Made by a program: the position numbers and the translations under genes. The notes under the pieces are model-generated. The model saw nothing but the letters and a program-made list of their open reading frames with translations. It was not told where the DNA came from and ran no database searches. Of a stretch of DNA of 64,000 nt, positions 12,251 through 24,118 are shown in pieces (position 1 is the stretch's first letter; each line of letters begins with the position of its first letter). Source of the DNA: Cynocephalus volans (lineage: Eukaryota; Chordata; Mammalia; Dermoptera; Cynocephalidae); NCBI RefSeq assembly GCF_027409185.1, contig NC_084472.1, positions 82,910,427 through 82,974,426 on the forward strand, read 5' to 3'.

Positions 12251-13129
12251 GCTTAACACAATCTCATATTAAAAAAAGCATGCCGTGTCATTCTGATATA
12301 AATGTACAAAATTCTGTAATCAGAAATGATTCATGTTTTCCTGAGGTTGAAATCATAGACCATAGCAAACATAAAGCTTTATTTTATATCACTGAAGTAT
12401 ATTGGCTATCATCAGATTAAAAGTATCTTTGGTGAATTTTTCTGATTATTGAAAATGGAGAAGGAAAGGGGGGGGGTTGGCAACAGTAGACCCCTGAAAG
12501 ACAAAATTACACCAAAGCTACACCCACAAGGAGCTACTTGCAAAGGTGTGGTTAAGTGCAAGTAGGTAGAGATGAGGATGGACTTTTCAATTTGTTTCTA
12601 CTTTACTCTCAAGGCCTCCTCTGATCTACTTGGATAGTCTGCTATAATAGGTATGACTTGGCTGTGGGGACCTGTTGAAATTCATTAGATATTTTAACTA
12701 ATTATATTTTCATTTTCACTGTCCAAATACAGCCTGGGAGGAGTTACTCATATTTCATAATACAGAATTTGATTTTAATAAAACAACCAGAACTCAGTGT
12801 AAAGAGTTATTTAATACTGACATAATGTATTATCAGAAATGCTGTAGGGATTCAGAAAAAGAACACATTGATACGAGGTAAAATTTTCCGAACAATCTTC
12901 ACAAAACAGATAGGATGCTGTGACACCTAAAGGAAATGTAAGCTCTGGATTGGTAAGATGTTATTTCCAGGCAAGGGAGATCATTGAAACAAAGGCACAG
13001 AGAGCGGGCACCTTCTGGATGAGATGCAGAAGATAGGGAGGAAACTGCCTGGGCAGATGGAGGCCAGAATTTGAGGGCAGTGGGACATCGGACTGCACGT
13101 TAGAGGGTGAACAAAACCAATGCTATTTT

Positions 13130-13610
13130 GTACCCTGCCGGCCGTATTGACTTCTGTTTAACCTCATTCTCTTGGTTCACTGATGAATTATATCTCAACC
13201 TTAGAGCAAGCTGTAAAAGGAACATAGGGTTCAAGGAGTGAATGATTTACTACAGCAGGTGGTGTCAGTGGTCTGAATGCTAACATCGCAAGACCCTGCT
13301 ACCTCGTGAATCACAAGAAATCACCAGATACCTGGTGAATGATGTTATCAACTTATTTTTTTTTGAGATGTTTCCTTGAAGTTATTTTTAGTAACAGGGG
13401 CTTTTCCTATATAAGCACCGTCTAACCTGCAGAGAGTGAGAGGTCTTATCTGCTGACGTCTGATTCTTTGTTGTGTGCAACTTTCCTGTGTTTAAGTCAC
13501 CTCATTAATAAACATCTTTGTTTATCTCTGAATGCACCTACCTGTTTCCTTCTTCAGTCTTAAAGTACCTTCTCAGTTTGGAGGGCGTTATACTTTAGCC
13601 CCCTCCTTGA
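13130..13610 (+). mobile_element. Probable solo LTR of an endogenous retrovirus
   Basis: Has a promoter-like 'cctatataagcac' near 13,408 followed by an 'attaataaaca' poly(A) signal near 13,505, then a pyrimidine-rich U5-like region. This order is typical of an LTR. Ends and family not determined; no clear target duplication found. Confidence 0.5.
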
Positions 13611-13619
13611 ACAACAGTG

Positions 13620-15004
13620 AATGGAAAATTGATGTAGGATCTTGAATATGAAACTGAGGTGTTGGGATGAAATTCAACTGTCTAAAGAACTAGATCCAAA
13701 CTTATGGAAGACTAATGAACATTTTTAGTAGAGAAGATGTGTTTTATGAAGGTTAGTCCGTAAGAAGTTGGCTTTATGGAGTGAAATAGGAAAAAATAGG
13801 AATATTTGCAATAATTTGATCATGAGGCAATAATCAGGTTTTAGACTAGAGTGCTTACTATGGTAATAAAAATAATGAGGTAGGATATGCACTACAAAAG
13901 AAAAAGTCAACTCCACTTGGTGCCTGCCTAGATGTAGAGAGACAAGAAGTTTGAGAAGAGATAATTCTAAGGAAATAAGAAAGAGTTCCCTAATATCATG
14001 TTTAATACATCTTTTTTTCCTCCTTCAGTCCCATTATAAATTTTGACATTGGAGTAAAATTGAAATGATAAAAATTATGCCATACCATCCTGGAGAACTG
14101 TATGTGATTAAAATGTCAATAACTGTAAGACGTGGATCCTGTTTTTATTCTATAACTCAAGATCCACTTGTAAAATTTGATCAATGATACAGTGTTATTT
14201 GTGTATTGAGTAACATTTTTTTGTGATCTGTATATTGACAAATTACAATAAGCTTAGTCTAGTGTTTATTTATTTGTCATCAGAGTTAGTCCATCATTTT
14301 CATTAACTATTTTTGATATCAACTAAAAACACAGCAGTATTCTATTTTGCTTTTACTGCACTAATTTAGGACAAATTCCTTGTTTTTCTTTTTTCTTCTC
14401 ATGTTAAAATGAAGGGTCTGATTCCCTTTTTCACAACACCTGATATAACTGACTTTCTGACAAGGGTCTTTATGAATACCTATGACTCTACTGATTCTGG
14501 GATGAGAAGAGGTTTTAGATGTAGCGTTAGCTTTAAGAGGAAAAGTCATCTTCCAGGATGTTTACTACCTGGAAGATTCGATTTGCTCAGAATTATTATT
14601 ATTTTTTTTTCTGTAAAATACTTTCCTGTCACTCACTATCAGATATTTACATTACTGGACAAGAGGTGTTAATGGCTACCGGCCAGCTGTCTTACTATTT
14701 CATGTCAATTTAAATATAGGTAGTAAACATAATTATATCCCTAGGTCCATGGCTACCATCTTGACCAACACTATGGAGGACATTACAAATAGTGCTGCCA
14801 TTCTGATTATCACAAAACCATGCATGAGTCCAGAGCTGCTTTAAAAACTGCTTTTTCTTTCCATTTATTCTCCCAAGTTCAACTGAACAAAGTATGTATT
14901 TAAATATTAAAAATATTGCCTATAAACACATGGCATATAATAGGGGTTTCAAACTTTTGGATATCCCTTACTACCTTCAAACATTAAGAATTATCTTATT
15001 TGGA
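13620..15004. other. Unassigned intergenic sequence
   Basis: AT-rich. Short open frames at 13.7-14.7 kb show no family resemblance. Confidence 0.5.
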
Positions 15005-15230
15005 TGATAACAATAACTAACACTTATATAGCATTTATTATGTACCACTATTCTAAATATTTGTAATATGTTACCTCCTTTAACTCTCACAATAACCCTA
15101 TGAAGTAGATATTTTATTATTGCCATTACGCAGATGACGAAACTGAAGCCCATAGAAATTAAGTAACTTTTCCAAGTGAAGTGTCAGAGTGAGATTTGAA
15201 TCCAGATAATCTGGTTCAAGAGTCAGCACT
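15005..15230 (+). mobile_element. MIR SINE
   Basis: Good MIR layout: 'ttattatgtaccactattct', 'ctcacaataaccctatgaag', 'gcagatgacgaaactgaag' and 'gtgagatttgaatcca' in order. Confidence 0.85.
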
Positions 15231-15280
15231 CATAACTCACATCAAAACTCATAACTCATATCAAATAACTCATAATTCAT
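15228..15280 (+). repeat. Short tandem of 'actcata'-type units
   Basis: Degenerate tandem copies of actcata/actcaca immediately left of the MaLR target site. Confidence 0.7.
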
Positions 15281-15283
15281 GTC

Positions 15284-15880
15284 TGTGGAGCTCTTAATCC
15301 TGCCCTTACTATGCCAATTGTGGTGCTACTGCTAATGTCTGGAATGCTGCCCACAGTGCCAATTGTCTAGCTCTGAATCCTGTTCATGATGCCAATTGTA
15401 AAGCTACTCGACCACGCCAGTTGTTGTGGCTCTTTTACCTGCTGGTAATCCTGCACCAACGGGGCCAATTGTCGATCTAAGGCTGGGTCTGGAGCCCACA
15501 GACCCCTTAAGCCCATTCACAGACTGGGTCACAAACCCTTCACGTGTCAGGCTGGGTCACCAGACCCCTTACATGCAGGTTTATGAGCTAGGTAACTGGC
15601 CAAAAGGTCCTTGGAGCCATAGGTTGGAAAGCATGGCCACACAGGGCAGATGCCCAAGGCAGACGCCCACCCATCTGCTTCACTAAAACTCCCCTCTCTC
15701 TCTCTCTCTGAAGAACACAAGAATAGCAACAAAACTAAAAAGATACATTGGCATGCATGCACACCACCTCCACACACACACACACACACACACAAAACCT
15801 GTTCAGAAAGGATGCACTAAAACCACACCCAACTGGACCCCAGGCAAGGTCCCTGACCAAACTATTTCATTTTCCCAACA
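15284..15880 (-). mobile_element. 3' LTR of the MaLR element
   Basis: 597 bases, TG...CA in sense orientation. Includes a (CA)n microsatellite at about 15,770-15,795 and a (CT)n run near 15,690. Paired with 17,949-18,547. Confidence 0.85.
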
Positions 15881-17948
15881 ATTCACCCCTTCAGGGTCCT
15901 TGCCATACAATCTACGTGTTCAGAATCTTCCTCGATGTTCCCTTAGTGAGGATAAATTGCCCTTACATTCACATATTACACATTCCTTCCCAGTCCCAAT
16001 AGTCTTTAGCTTGTTGCAGCACCAAATCAAAAGTCCAAAGTCCAAAGTATCCTCTGAGACCAAAAGCAAAATCCTTCCAGCCGTGAACCTGTAAAGAGTC
16101 AAAAACAAGTTTATCTACTTCCAAGATACAGTGGGACAGACATTGGGTACATATTCCCATTCCAGAAGGGAGGAAAAGAAAGGAAAACAGTCCCCAAACA
16201 AATCCAAAACCCAAACAGGGCGAATGTTAAGCACACTGGAGCATCTGGACCCCTAAAGCATTGGGCAGCCTTGCTACTACAGCTCTGCCAAGTGCAGACC
16301 ATTGAGCTGCCCTGGTGTCTGCAGCTTTTCCAGGCTGGTGCTGCACACTGCCAGCATCCCCATGGTTCTGGGCTCCTGGTGGCAGCCCCACCATCCTGGC
16401 TCCACTAGACATTTCCTCAGTGGAGGTTCTCTGTGGGGGCTCTGACCCCACTTATCTGCTCCACATTGCTCCATAGGTGACCTCTGCAGTGGCTCCACCC
16501 CTGCAGCAGGTCTCTGCCTGAGTCCCCCAGCTTTTCCATACATCTTCCGAAATCTAGGTGGAGGCTTCCACCTCTCCACTGCTCTCACATACTGTTGGCC
16601 TGCAAACTTAATACAACATGAATGCCACCAAGGTTTTTGGCTTTTTTCCTTCAGAGGTACTGAGGCAGGATTGCTCCAGCCAGAGTAGCTGGGATGCAGG
16701 GAGCAGTTTGCTGAGGACAATGACACCTCAGGTCTGCCCTCCAGGACAAACTCAGTTCTCCTAGGATGGGAGGGCCACTCTCCCAAACTTCTCAAACACC
16801 CTCAGGGCCTGTGATGGGTGGGGCACCCATTCAGACCTATCAAATGCATTTAGGGCTTTTTTCCCCATTGTCTTGGTTCTTAGCATCTGGCTGCTTTACC
16901 TCCAAGATAATATCTTTAGCAAACAGTTTATCTGCTTCACCCTTGAGTTTTTCTCCTGCTCTCCACTTCTGTACTGTATGGCCAGGCTGCAAATTTTCCA
17001 AATCTTTACGCTCTGCTTCCCTTTTAAATTCTGGCTTTACATTCTGGCTTTTGAATTACTTCAATCAGCTCAGCTTACACTGGCTACTCACTCAGTCTCA
17101 GGCAGTTTTTTGCAGTGTCCACCCCCAGTTCAAACAGCTGCATTCACCCAGTCCATCAAGGAGTGGCTGCCTTGCCCTTGTGCATATCTGCGGCTCTTTC
17201 TGTAACCGCTGCCTCAGAGACAGGCATGTAGTAACAGAGACTATCTTTTCCACCTTTTCACCAGGTAAAAACATACTTGAAATTCTGCAGGGGCACCCAT
17301 TCTAGCATGATCTGCCCATCTGCATGTGGCACTCTTTTCTCGGGTTTTATGGCACCCAGCTGGCCATTGGGTTTAAGTGGCGCCCTCTGAGCCTTTTGCC
17401 TTCAGACAAACACAATGTGTGTTTACTACATAATCTCTAGAGCGTGTTACCCCATCCCCTGTCCCCCCCCCCCAGGTCTCATAGCTTGAGCTGCCAAGGG
17501 CTCTCCCTATTTCTGCTGCTTTACTGTCTCAATTTCTCGTGCACAACAGGTCGTGCCTGGAGACGCATGGTTTCCCCAACTCATCACTATGTTGGTTGTT
17601 TTCCCTGGTGTTAAGAGGCAAGAGTGGCCATTGCTGCACAACATCCTCCAGGACATTTATCCATGCTTCCAACAACTCTGCTTTTTGATGCAAATCTCAA
17701 TCAGTTTGCAGCATAGTGATCAGCAGCCAGGCTCTGATCAGCACAAAAGTGGCCTCCAGGCACCATATGCTCAAGGATAGCCACATTTCCTCTCCCTCCC
17801 AAGGGATTTTGCACTGTAGTACCCCGTCTATGCTGCCCTGTAATGCAATGTGCAGCAACCAGATCCCAGTCAACATGAAGGTGGCCGTAGGGCACAGTAT
17901 ATTCAAAAGTAGCCACATTTCTTCCTCCTTTTAAGGGCTTTTGGCTCC
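15881..17948 (-). mobile_element. MaLR internal region (noncoding relic)
   Basis: Resembles THE1/MST internal sequence throughout: 'aaaagtccaaagtccaaagt', 'cattgggtacatattcccat', 'gcagcttttccaggctggtg', 'ttccatacatcttccgaaat', 'ttccccattgtcttggttct' on the plus strand. The frames of 172 and 179 codons at 16,277-16,795 and 16,766-17,305 are chance openings in this GC-richer sequence. The part at 17,400-17,948 is less familiar. Confidence 0.78.
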
Positions 17949-18547
17949 TGTACCTGTTCAGAATCCTGTCACAGACTATGCCAGTTGTGGAGCCACTGCT
18001 AAGCTATGGCTAAGGCTAATGTCTGGTATCCTGCTCACAGTTCTCATTACTGTTTGTGACACCAATTGTAAAGCTACTCGACCACGCCAGTTGTCGGGCT
18101 CTTTTACCTGCTGGTAATCCTGTACCAACTGGGCTGATTGTCGATCTAAGGCTGGGTCTGGAGCCCACAGACCCCTCAAGCCCATTCACAGACTGCATCA
18201 AAAACCCTTCAAATGCTAGCCTGGGCCACCAGACCCCTTACACACAGGTCTATGAGCTAGGTAACCAGCAAACAGGTCCTTGGAGCCATAGGTTGGAAAG
18301 CATGGCCACACAGGGCGGACGCCTGAGGCAGATGCCTACCTGCCTGCTTCACTAAAAGTCCTCTCTCTCTTTCTCTCTCTCTCTGAAGAACCCAAGAATA
18401 GCAACAAAACTAAAAAGATACATTGGCACACATGCACACCAACTCCACACACACACACACACAATCTGCTCACAAAGGATGCACTAAAACCATACCCAGC
18501 TGGACCTGAGGCGAGGGCCCTGACCAAACTATTCTATTTTCCCAACA
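17949..18547 (-). mobile_element. 5' LTR of the MaLR element
   Basis: Aligns with 15,284-15,880 along most of its length, including the run of 'gtcgatctaaggctgggtct' and the terminal 'tattttcccaaca'. The boundary with the internal region (about 17,949) is approximate. Confidence 0.82.
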
Positions 18548-18689
18548 ATGTCAAAATCATTATAAGTTCTATCAAGACTCAATTTTGATAGTTCAGGCTA
18601 GTCTACTCTACTTATGCAGTACCAATTTTTTTGCCATCTAAATGTATTAAAAATGTGATTTTTAGATAAGTATTTTAAAGTTTATTCAT

Positions 18690-19190
18690 TCATTCATTTA
18701 CGTCTACAAATAATTATTGTGCTTCATATGTTCACTGTGCTTAGTGCTGAAGATCCTGTGAGCAACATGGCAGACCTGGAACCACAGTCTGATGGAGAAG
18801 AAATGATGGTTAAACAAGAACTTGGAAGAAATTGTACCAGTGGTATGGTAGGAGAATAATTGGAACATCATCGAGGGCCCTATAAATAATCACTTAATAA
18901 AAGAAGACACTATGGGTGGTAAAATGCCACTGAAAAGTTTTGAGTAGGAAATCTCATCCTATATTCTTTTTAGTAAGTTAAATCTGCCTTCAATGAGGAA
19001 GATGCACTGGAAGGAAGCAACATTGGGGGCAGGAAGACAGCTTTGACAATCATCCCAGACAAGAGTTCACAGTGGCCTCTACTAAACTGATGGCAGTAAA
19101 GACAGAGACTAGAAGATAGATTCAGGAGAAGGAAGAGGTAGAACAACCTAGAGTTTACACGTAGTAAGTTAAGAAGGAGTAAGCAGAGAC
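18690..19190 (+). mobile_element. Ancient interspersed repeat, tentative
   Basis: Starts with 'attcattcatttacgtctac' and a 'tgtgcttagtgctgaagat' block followed by 'gagcaacatggcagacctgg', the pattern of a common old mammalian repeat whose family name I cannot assign. Similar starting material occurs at 61,540. Confidence 0.4.
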
Positions 19191-19198
19191 TCTAGGTT

Positions 19199-19353
19199 AA
19201 GGCTTAGCCCGTGGCGCACTCGAGAGAGTGCAGCGCTGGGAGCGCAGCAACGCTCCCGCCGCGGGTTCAGATCCTATATAGGAATGGCCGGTGCACTCAG
19301 TGGCTGAGTGCCGGTCACGAAAAAGACAAAAAAAAAAAAAAAAAAAAGGCTTA
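19199..19353 (+). mobile_element. tRNA-Ile-derived SINE, GC-rich subfamily with shortened second unit
   Basis: The body at about 19,207-19,345 carries a tRNA-like first unit with 'gtggcgcactcg' and the B box 'gggttcagatcc'. Then comes a short second unit that ends in 'gagtgccggtcacg' and an A tail. The 8-base repeat AAGGCTTA flanks it. Same subfamily as the minus-strand copy at 36.7 kb. Confidence 0.88.
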
Positions 19354-19365
19354 AAAGATTGAGTA

Positions 19366-19490
19366 GGGGCTGGCCGGTTAGCTCAGTTGGTTAAGAGTGT
19401 GGTGCTGATAACACCAAGGTCCAAGGTTCAATCCCTGCACTGGCCAGCTACCAAAAAAACCACCACCACCACCAATAATAACAACAAAAA
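19366..19490 (+). mobile_element. tRNA-Ile-derived SINE, monomer with anticodon-like GAT loop
   Basis: Very close to a tRNA-Ile gene: 'ggccggttagctcagttggt' 5' part, 'gctgataacacc' anticodon-loop region, 'ggttcaatccc' B box, and a 3' pairing 'ggcc'. It is followed by an A/CCA-rich tail. It has a mismatched acceptor stem and a SINE tail, so it is an element, not a working tRNA gene. Confidence 0.88.
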
Positions 19491-20339
19491 ACTGGGTGAG
19501 AGTGTCATTTACTGAACTAGGGACCACTTTAAAAGGATTGAACTGGTAGGTGAAGCTCATAAAAGAGGAATTCAAGCAGGAGATAATACAATGCAATGAG
19601 TACTTTTGCAATGATTCCCCCCAAAAATAATATAAGAAGCTGAGAAACAAAACACACAAATATTTTGTAGGTCACTACAATGTATTGAAACCATAGAATA
19701 TGTGTTCAGACATTTAATCTTTACCACTATGGCCAAAAGGTTAAAATCAAGAAGACATTTGTATTCCGGATAAGGGCACTATGGCAGCAGACTAACAAGA
19801 GTCACAGGTTTAAACAGCAGAGGAATAGGGAAATCCTGTAGGAACCCCTCCAGTAAGAATGATATGGAAAACACAAAGCTAGACTGGGGCAGTCTGGACT
19901 AAGAGAGAGGCTGTAAATCGGGTGAAGCAAAGCCATCAGTGCTGTTTGTAGCTCTCCTATTTATCATCTAATAGGCCACCTGTCCCCCGCCCTTCCCCTC
20001 CTGCCCTTGGGCTACCCAAGTCTTAACACTGACCCCCACTCCTCTTCTGCCCACACCTCACCACAATCAAATATCTCTATTCCAACAATTAAGGAGGGCA
20101 TTGATCTGACTCGAATATTAACACTAGGGATGGATGAGGCTTAATCCCTTCAAAGATAATATCCATTTTAATGCTGTAAAAACTAAGAAAGGGTGTGTTG
20201 GGAAAGAAATGGTCAGATCTTGCATTTGGATCTTCTACCTACTTTTCAAGAGGGCTAAGAAATGTAACTTATTTTGGCTGTGTACTTTACTGATATATAG
20301 ATTTGAATTTCTACTCTCCTTTTGCTCTTGCTTACTTTT
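19491..20339. other. Unassigned intergenic sequence
   Basis: May include the continuation of the old repeat before the two SINEs. No gene seen. Confidence 0.45.
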
Positions 20340-21080
20340 GCCAAGCAGATAACCAGACCTTTGTGCCCCTTGCACAAGGGAAGGTTTGTGCAGAAGAGGG
20401 AGAGCAGGAGTGGTTTGTGGTCAACCCTCCCTACTGGCCCGTGTTTCCAAGAATCCTGAGTTCCTTGAGGGATTTATACCAGTGCAGAAGGTGGGGAGAC
20501 CTCTGCCTTTGAGCACAGTGCTCTGGAAGGAAATGGCTGCAAGATGAGCTTAGGGAGACTGGATCTAGTCACAGGGTTCTCAGGCAACAAAGCTGATCCT
20601 CGGGGGACAATGTGGGTCTGGAACATGAACACATTCAAGGTATCCAGGTAGACAGGTGCCAGGAAGTGTGTCATCATATGGTCAGCTCTGAGTGAGGCTC
20701 CCCACACCCAAGGAACTTTGAGGACCCTGGAACAGAATTGGTACCAGCAACAGGCTGCTCTATCACACTAAACAAATCACCCAAAAGTCCAAAAGTTGGT
20801 GCAAGGACTGGAAGCTTTGTTCAGATAACCGGCATCTGGGAGATGACCAGGCTAAAATCATCCTGCCTTCTGATGCCTATTCTGGGATTTATACAGGGGA
20901 AGAGGCTGGAGGTGAGGTAAGGTTTTGTCCTGCAGGCAAAGGAGGAGGCTGGTCATGGGATCAGCAGAGGGTCTGAATCAGATGTCAGGATCCCATGATG
21001 GACTGAGTGCTTTGGCCTTGTGGAGTCTGCAGTTGATGGACTGGTCAGCCTACAACCCTTGATGTTATTTTTTCCTAGGG
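20340..21080. other. GC-richer unclassified block
   Basis: Noticeably more GC-rich than its surroundings. No open frame with family resemblance and no repeat I recognise; it may be an old retroviral internal piece. Confidence 0.4.
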
Positions 21081-22240
21081 AGAGCTCAAAGACAATAACC
21101 TCAGTCAAGCATCACTGGAATATTAAAATACTTGACTTGTATCTCTAATTAATGTGGATGTAATTTTCCTTTAAGCAAAAAGGTGAGTTAATAATCAGCT
21201 AGGGTGCTTTGCCTTTCTTTTAGAATTCCTTTGTGGTTGATTAGAAAGGTAAGGAAAACAAGAAAACAGTTTCAATTCTTAATTGTCAGTTTGCTATGTC
21301 TAAAGTAAATCAACATAAGAGGGTGTAATGGGAGATAAACAGAAATTCAACTTTTGAGGCGGATCCTTTTAGGGCATGATTTCATCTCTGGGCAGTTTCA
21401 GCCGTAAGTTCAGTTTTCCAATTCCTCTGCTAATCTCGAGGAATTGATGATTATTAGTTCCTAAGTTAGTGGCTAACTGAAAATTTCTGCTTGGTGTTAG
21501 TTACCCCAAAGATGACCATTTTCTGGGTAAGTTCCCTTTCAGAAGGACACCAATAATGACTGAGACTGAGTTCCCCACTAGGCAGTTAGAACAGGCCTCA
21601 GAGACAAATTTAATGTCTTCAAATAATGACATTTCTTAGCACACAGGGGTTTGTGGATTCAAATTATGCTCAATAAGAATCAACTTTAGAGCCACATAAA
21701 ACCCACTTTTCCATCACCTATTTATAAATAATCACACACAAAAAAAGTAAAGCAAAACTCCTAAGTAATCATTTAGGAAGCAGTGCATATGTGTTGTTAC
21801 ACCTTCACAGTCCCCAGTTTCTCTATCTCATCACTTTACTCAAAACTAGACTTTGAGGAATCAATCAGGTTTATTTTAAAGCTGAAAATCCAATATGTTA
21901 GCAACAATTAAAAATAACAATATGTATCCCAAGGGTCCTAAATGCCGCAAGTACTTCAATTTTGATCTGTTACTTTTTGCCTGCATAATTTTCAGGTATT
22001 TGCAATTATGTCTTGCAGAATGTTCCATTTCTTTCTCAAAGTCTATGAGGGTTAATGCAGCAAATAACCTTCCAAACTTGAGAAGAACAGATAGAAGATA
22101 TTTATTAATTAATTAGATCCAGAAAATTCAAGAGGAAAAAATAGGAGTCACCTGTTCGTCATATGCTACACAAACACGGGTTAATGAAAGATTTTAGAGC
22201 ATATCACTGGTTATTTGTATGTTTTCAATTCATAGACTAA
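21081..22240. other. Unassigned intergenic sequence
   Basis: AT-rich; nothing recognised. Confidence 0.5.
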
Positions 22241-22242
22241 TG

Positions 22243-22402
22243 CTTCTTCCTTTCTTTCTTCCTTTTCTTTCCTTTCCCTCCCTCCCTCTTTCCTTTTCTT
22301 TCTTTTTCTCACTTTCTTTCATTCCTTCCTTCTTTCCCTTCTTTTCTTTTCTCTCTCTCTCTGTCTCTCTCTGTCTCTGTCTCTCTCTCTCTCTCTCTCT
22401 CC
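22243..22402 (+). repeat. Polypyrimidine tract, TTCC/TTTC units grading into (CT)n
   Basis: 160 bases, almost all C or T, with about 40 bases of CT near the right end. Capable in principle of triplex formation. Confidence 0.95.
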
Positions 22403-22554
22403 TACCACATGTTTTCTTTCCTGGAACACCTTGGGTTCTCCAAATAATCTGGAATTGTGAAATAGCTTAGACCTATTCTGGCCAAGTAACCAAACCTACA
22501 AAATTCTTCTTCTGTATTGTCCTTTTTGCTTCTCCCACATTTGTAGATTGATGG

Positions 22555-22795
22555 AAAGGGCACTGGATGAATCAGGCCCTGGTTTCCATCCTTCCTCCAT
22601 CTACTCTTAGGAGCTTTGTGTGCATGTCATTGGAATTTACAAATCTTATTTGGTTATCATTAAAATGTGAATTATAAATTCTGATCCTATCCACCTCACA
22701 AGGTTTTTGTGAGGATCAAAATAATGAGATCTGGGAAAACACTTCAAAAACTTTAACACAGAATACAAATGTCAACTATTACATAGGGCCAAATT
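22555..22795. mobile_element. MIR-family relic
   Basis: The blocks 'cacctcacaaggtttttgtg' and 'aggatcaaaataatgagat', then 'gtcaactatta', match the 3' half of a MIR element. Confidence 0.65.
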
Positions 22796-22799
22796 AGAT

Positions 22800-23540
22800 A
22801 TCTTAAATTTAATTGCACTGGCTTTTCCCATCTATCACTTCTAAGCAGCTCAACTGAGTGTAAGAAATAATGGATACATGGGATGGCATGTTTTATGTGC
22901 GTACTATTCTGGCCACACAGCAGACTGAGACAGGCAATATTATAATTCGCTGCAGAGTACCATTAGTTAGAGGAAATGCTTTGAATCCACCCGGGTGAGC
23001 TACTTTCTTCCCACTCAGTTTTAGAAAAAGGAACTAAACTGCCATTAAGAAAATAAATAAATAACTATTTTATAAACTTCACAGAAGTTTATTCCATTAT
23101 CTTTTGTCACTTACACAGAAGTCAGGTTTCTCTCACAGAAAGCACTGAGTTGACTTACTTGAACAAGCTGAGTGATTCCGTTGTCTCTCTTATTTTTGGA
23201 ATCACCACTTTTCTCCTGTGGTTATCCTCTGTGGACCTGACTGATTTTAGAATAGCATTTTCTGAATCAAAATTGTTTTATTTTGAACATAAAGGTAAAT
23301 TAAGCAGCGCTTTTATCTTAAAATTGCTTGATGGAATCACATAGAATTTATCTTACCTCCAAAGAAATGGATTGGTTTGGTGTTTGAGTTTTATTAGAAA
23401 ATGCATTATAAACACCAGTCTGATTTAAATATATATATAAATAAATAACATATATATAAATATATATAAATGTTATATTTGGTTTAAATGAAATCAAAGG
23501 GGAAAAGTGACTTTAGAGAGGTAGTGGTTAAAAAATAAAA
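22800..23540. other. Unassigned intergenic sequence
   Basis: Includes an (AT)-rich patch at 23,428-23,475. No gene seen. Confidence 0.5.
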
Positions 23541-23632
23541 GGCCTCAGTTGGCTAGATTGTGATGCTGTTAACATCAAGGTCCAGGGTTCAGTCCCTGTA
23601 CTGGCCCAGCTGCTAAATAAATAAATAAATAG
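23541..23632 (+). mobile_element. tRNA-Ile-derived SINE, degraded monomer
   Basis: 'ggcctcagttggctagatt', then 'gttaacatcaaggtccaggg' and 'ttcagtccctgtactggcc', then an (AAAT)n tail. Lacks the first bases of the A box; older than the copies with clear duplications. Confidence 0.82.
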
Positions 23633-23636
23633 CCAC

Positions 23637-24118
23637 AAATTACTTGACACCCCGGACATTGAAAAGAACTTGGGATTGCTTTAAGAAATGCAGTGCAGTG
23701 GAAGAGATGCCATGTGATTTCCTAAGACATATCATAAAAGGTTGTGCCCCCTGCCCCATTCTCTTGAGATGCTCTCTTCAAGGAAAGCTGGACATCGTGT
23801 CCTACTACACTGAGACATCATATTGGAAAGGCCTCTTTTAGGGGCTCTAGAGATAGCCCCAATTGAGCTCCCAACCAATAGCCAGTCTCCTGCAATGAAG
23901 CCATGTAAGTGACCCTCTGGGACACCTAGCCCAGCTGAGTCCTTAGATAACTGCAGCCCCAGCTGACATCTGGGCTGCAGCTATGTGAGAGGCCCCAGTG
24001 AGAACCACCTAGCCAAACCCTTCCTAGACTCCTGACCCACAAAATCGTGAGCAAAATAAAACAAAACACCTCTAAGTGTGAAGACCACTTTTTACACAGC
24101 AATATTAACTGGAACAGT
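23637..24118 (+). mobile_element. Ancient LTR-type repeat, tentative
   Basis: The order 'caatagccag', 'gactgcagccc'-like 'aactgcagccccagctgaca', 'gagaggccccagtgagaacc' and the terminal 'acagcaatattaactggaac' resembles an old mammalian LTR repeat. Family uncertain. Confidence 0.5.

Larger units (their letters stand above)
15279..18552 (-). mobile_element. Complete ERVL-MaLR element with two LTRs and 5-base target-site duplication
   Basis: In minus-strand order: 5' LTR 18,547 to about 17,949, internal region about 17,948 to 15,881, 3' LTR 15,880 to 15,284. The outer ends read TGTTGGG and CCACA, and the repeat ATGTC flanks the element at 15,279-15,283 and 18,548-18,552. The internal part shows the MaLR (THE1/MST-like) blocks 'ggactttggacttttgattt' near the 3' LTR and 'gctgcaaattttccaaat' (plus strand) near 16,987. 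MaLR internal regions do not encode functional retroviral proteins, and no long intact frame is present. The two LTRs differ at roughly a tenth of positions in the middle portion by eye, so the insertion is old. Confidence 0.88.

Noticed and set aside
15881-15885. ATTCA repeat at 15,275-15,279 and 15,881-15,885, suggesting the left LTR is a separate solo insertion
   Set aside because: The longer arrangement with ATGTC at 15,279-15,283 and 18,548-18,552 fits both LTRs, their common orientation and the MaLR internal region between them.
16277-16795. 172-codon minus-strand open frame
   Set aside because: Lies inside the MaLR internal region, which is noncoding in this family; the peptide has no family resemblance.
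16766-17305. 179-codon plus-strand open frame
   Set aside because: Antisense opening in the same MaLR internal region, with no coding character.
19366-19440. Possible tRNA-Ile gene
   Set aside because: Acceptor stem and other positions are mismatched and it carries an A-rich SINE tail; several relatives lie in the window.
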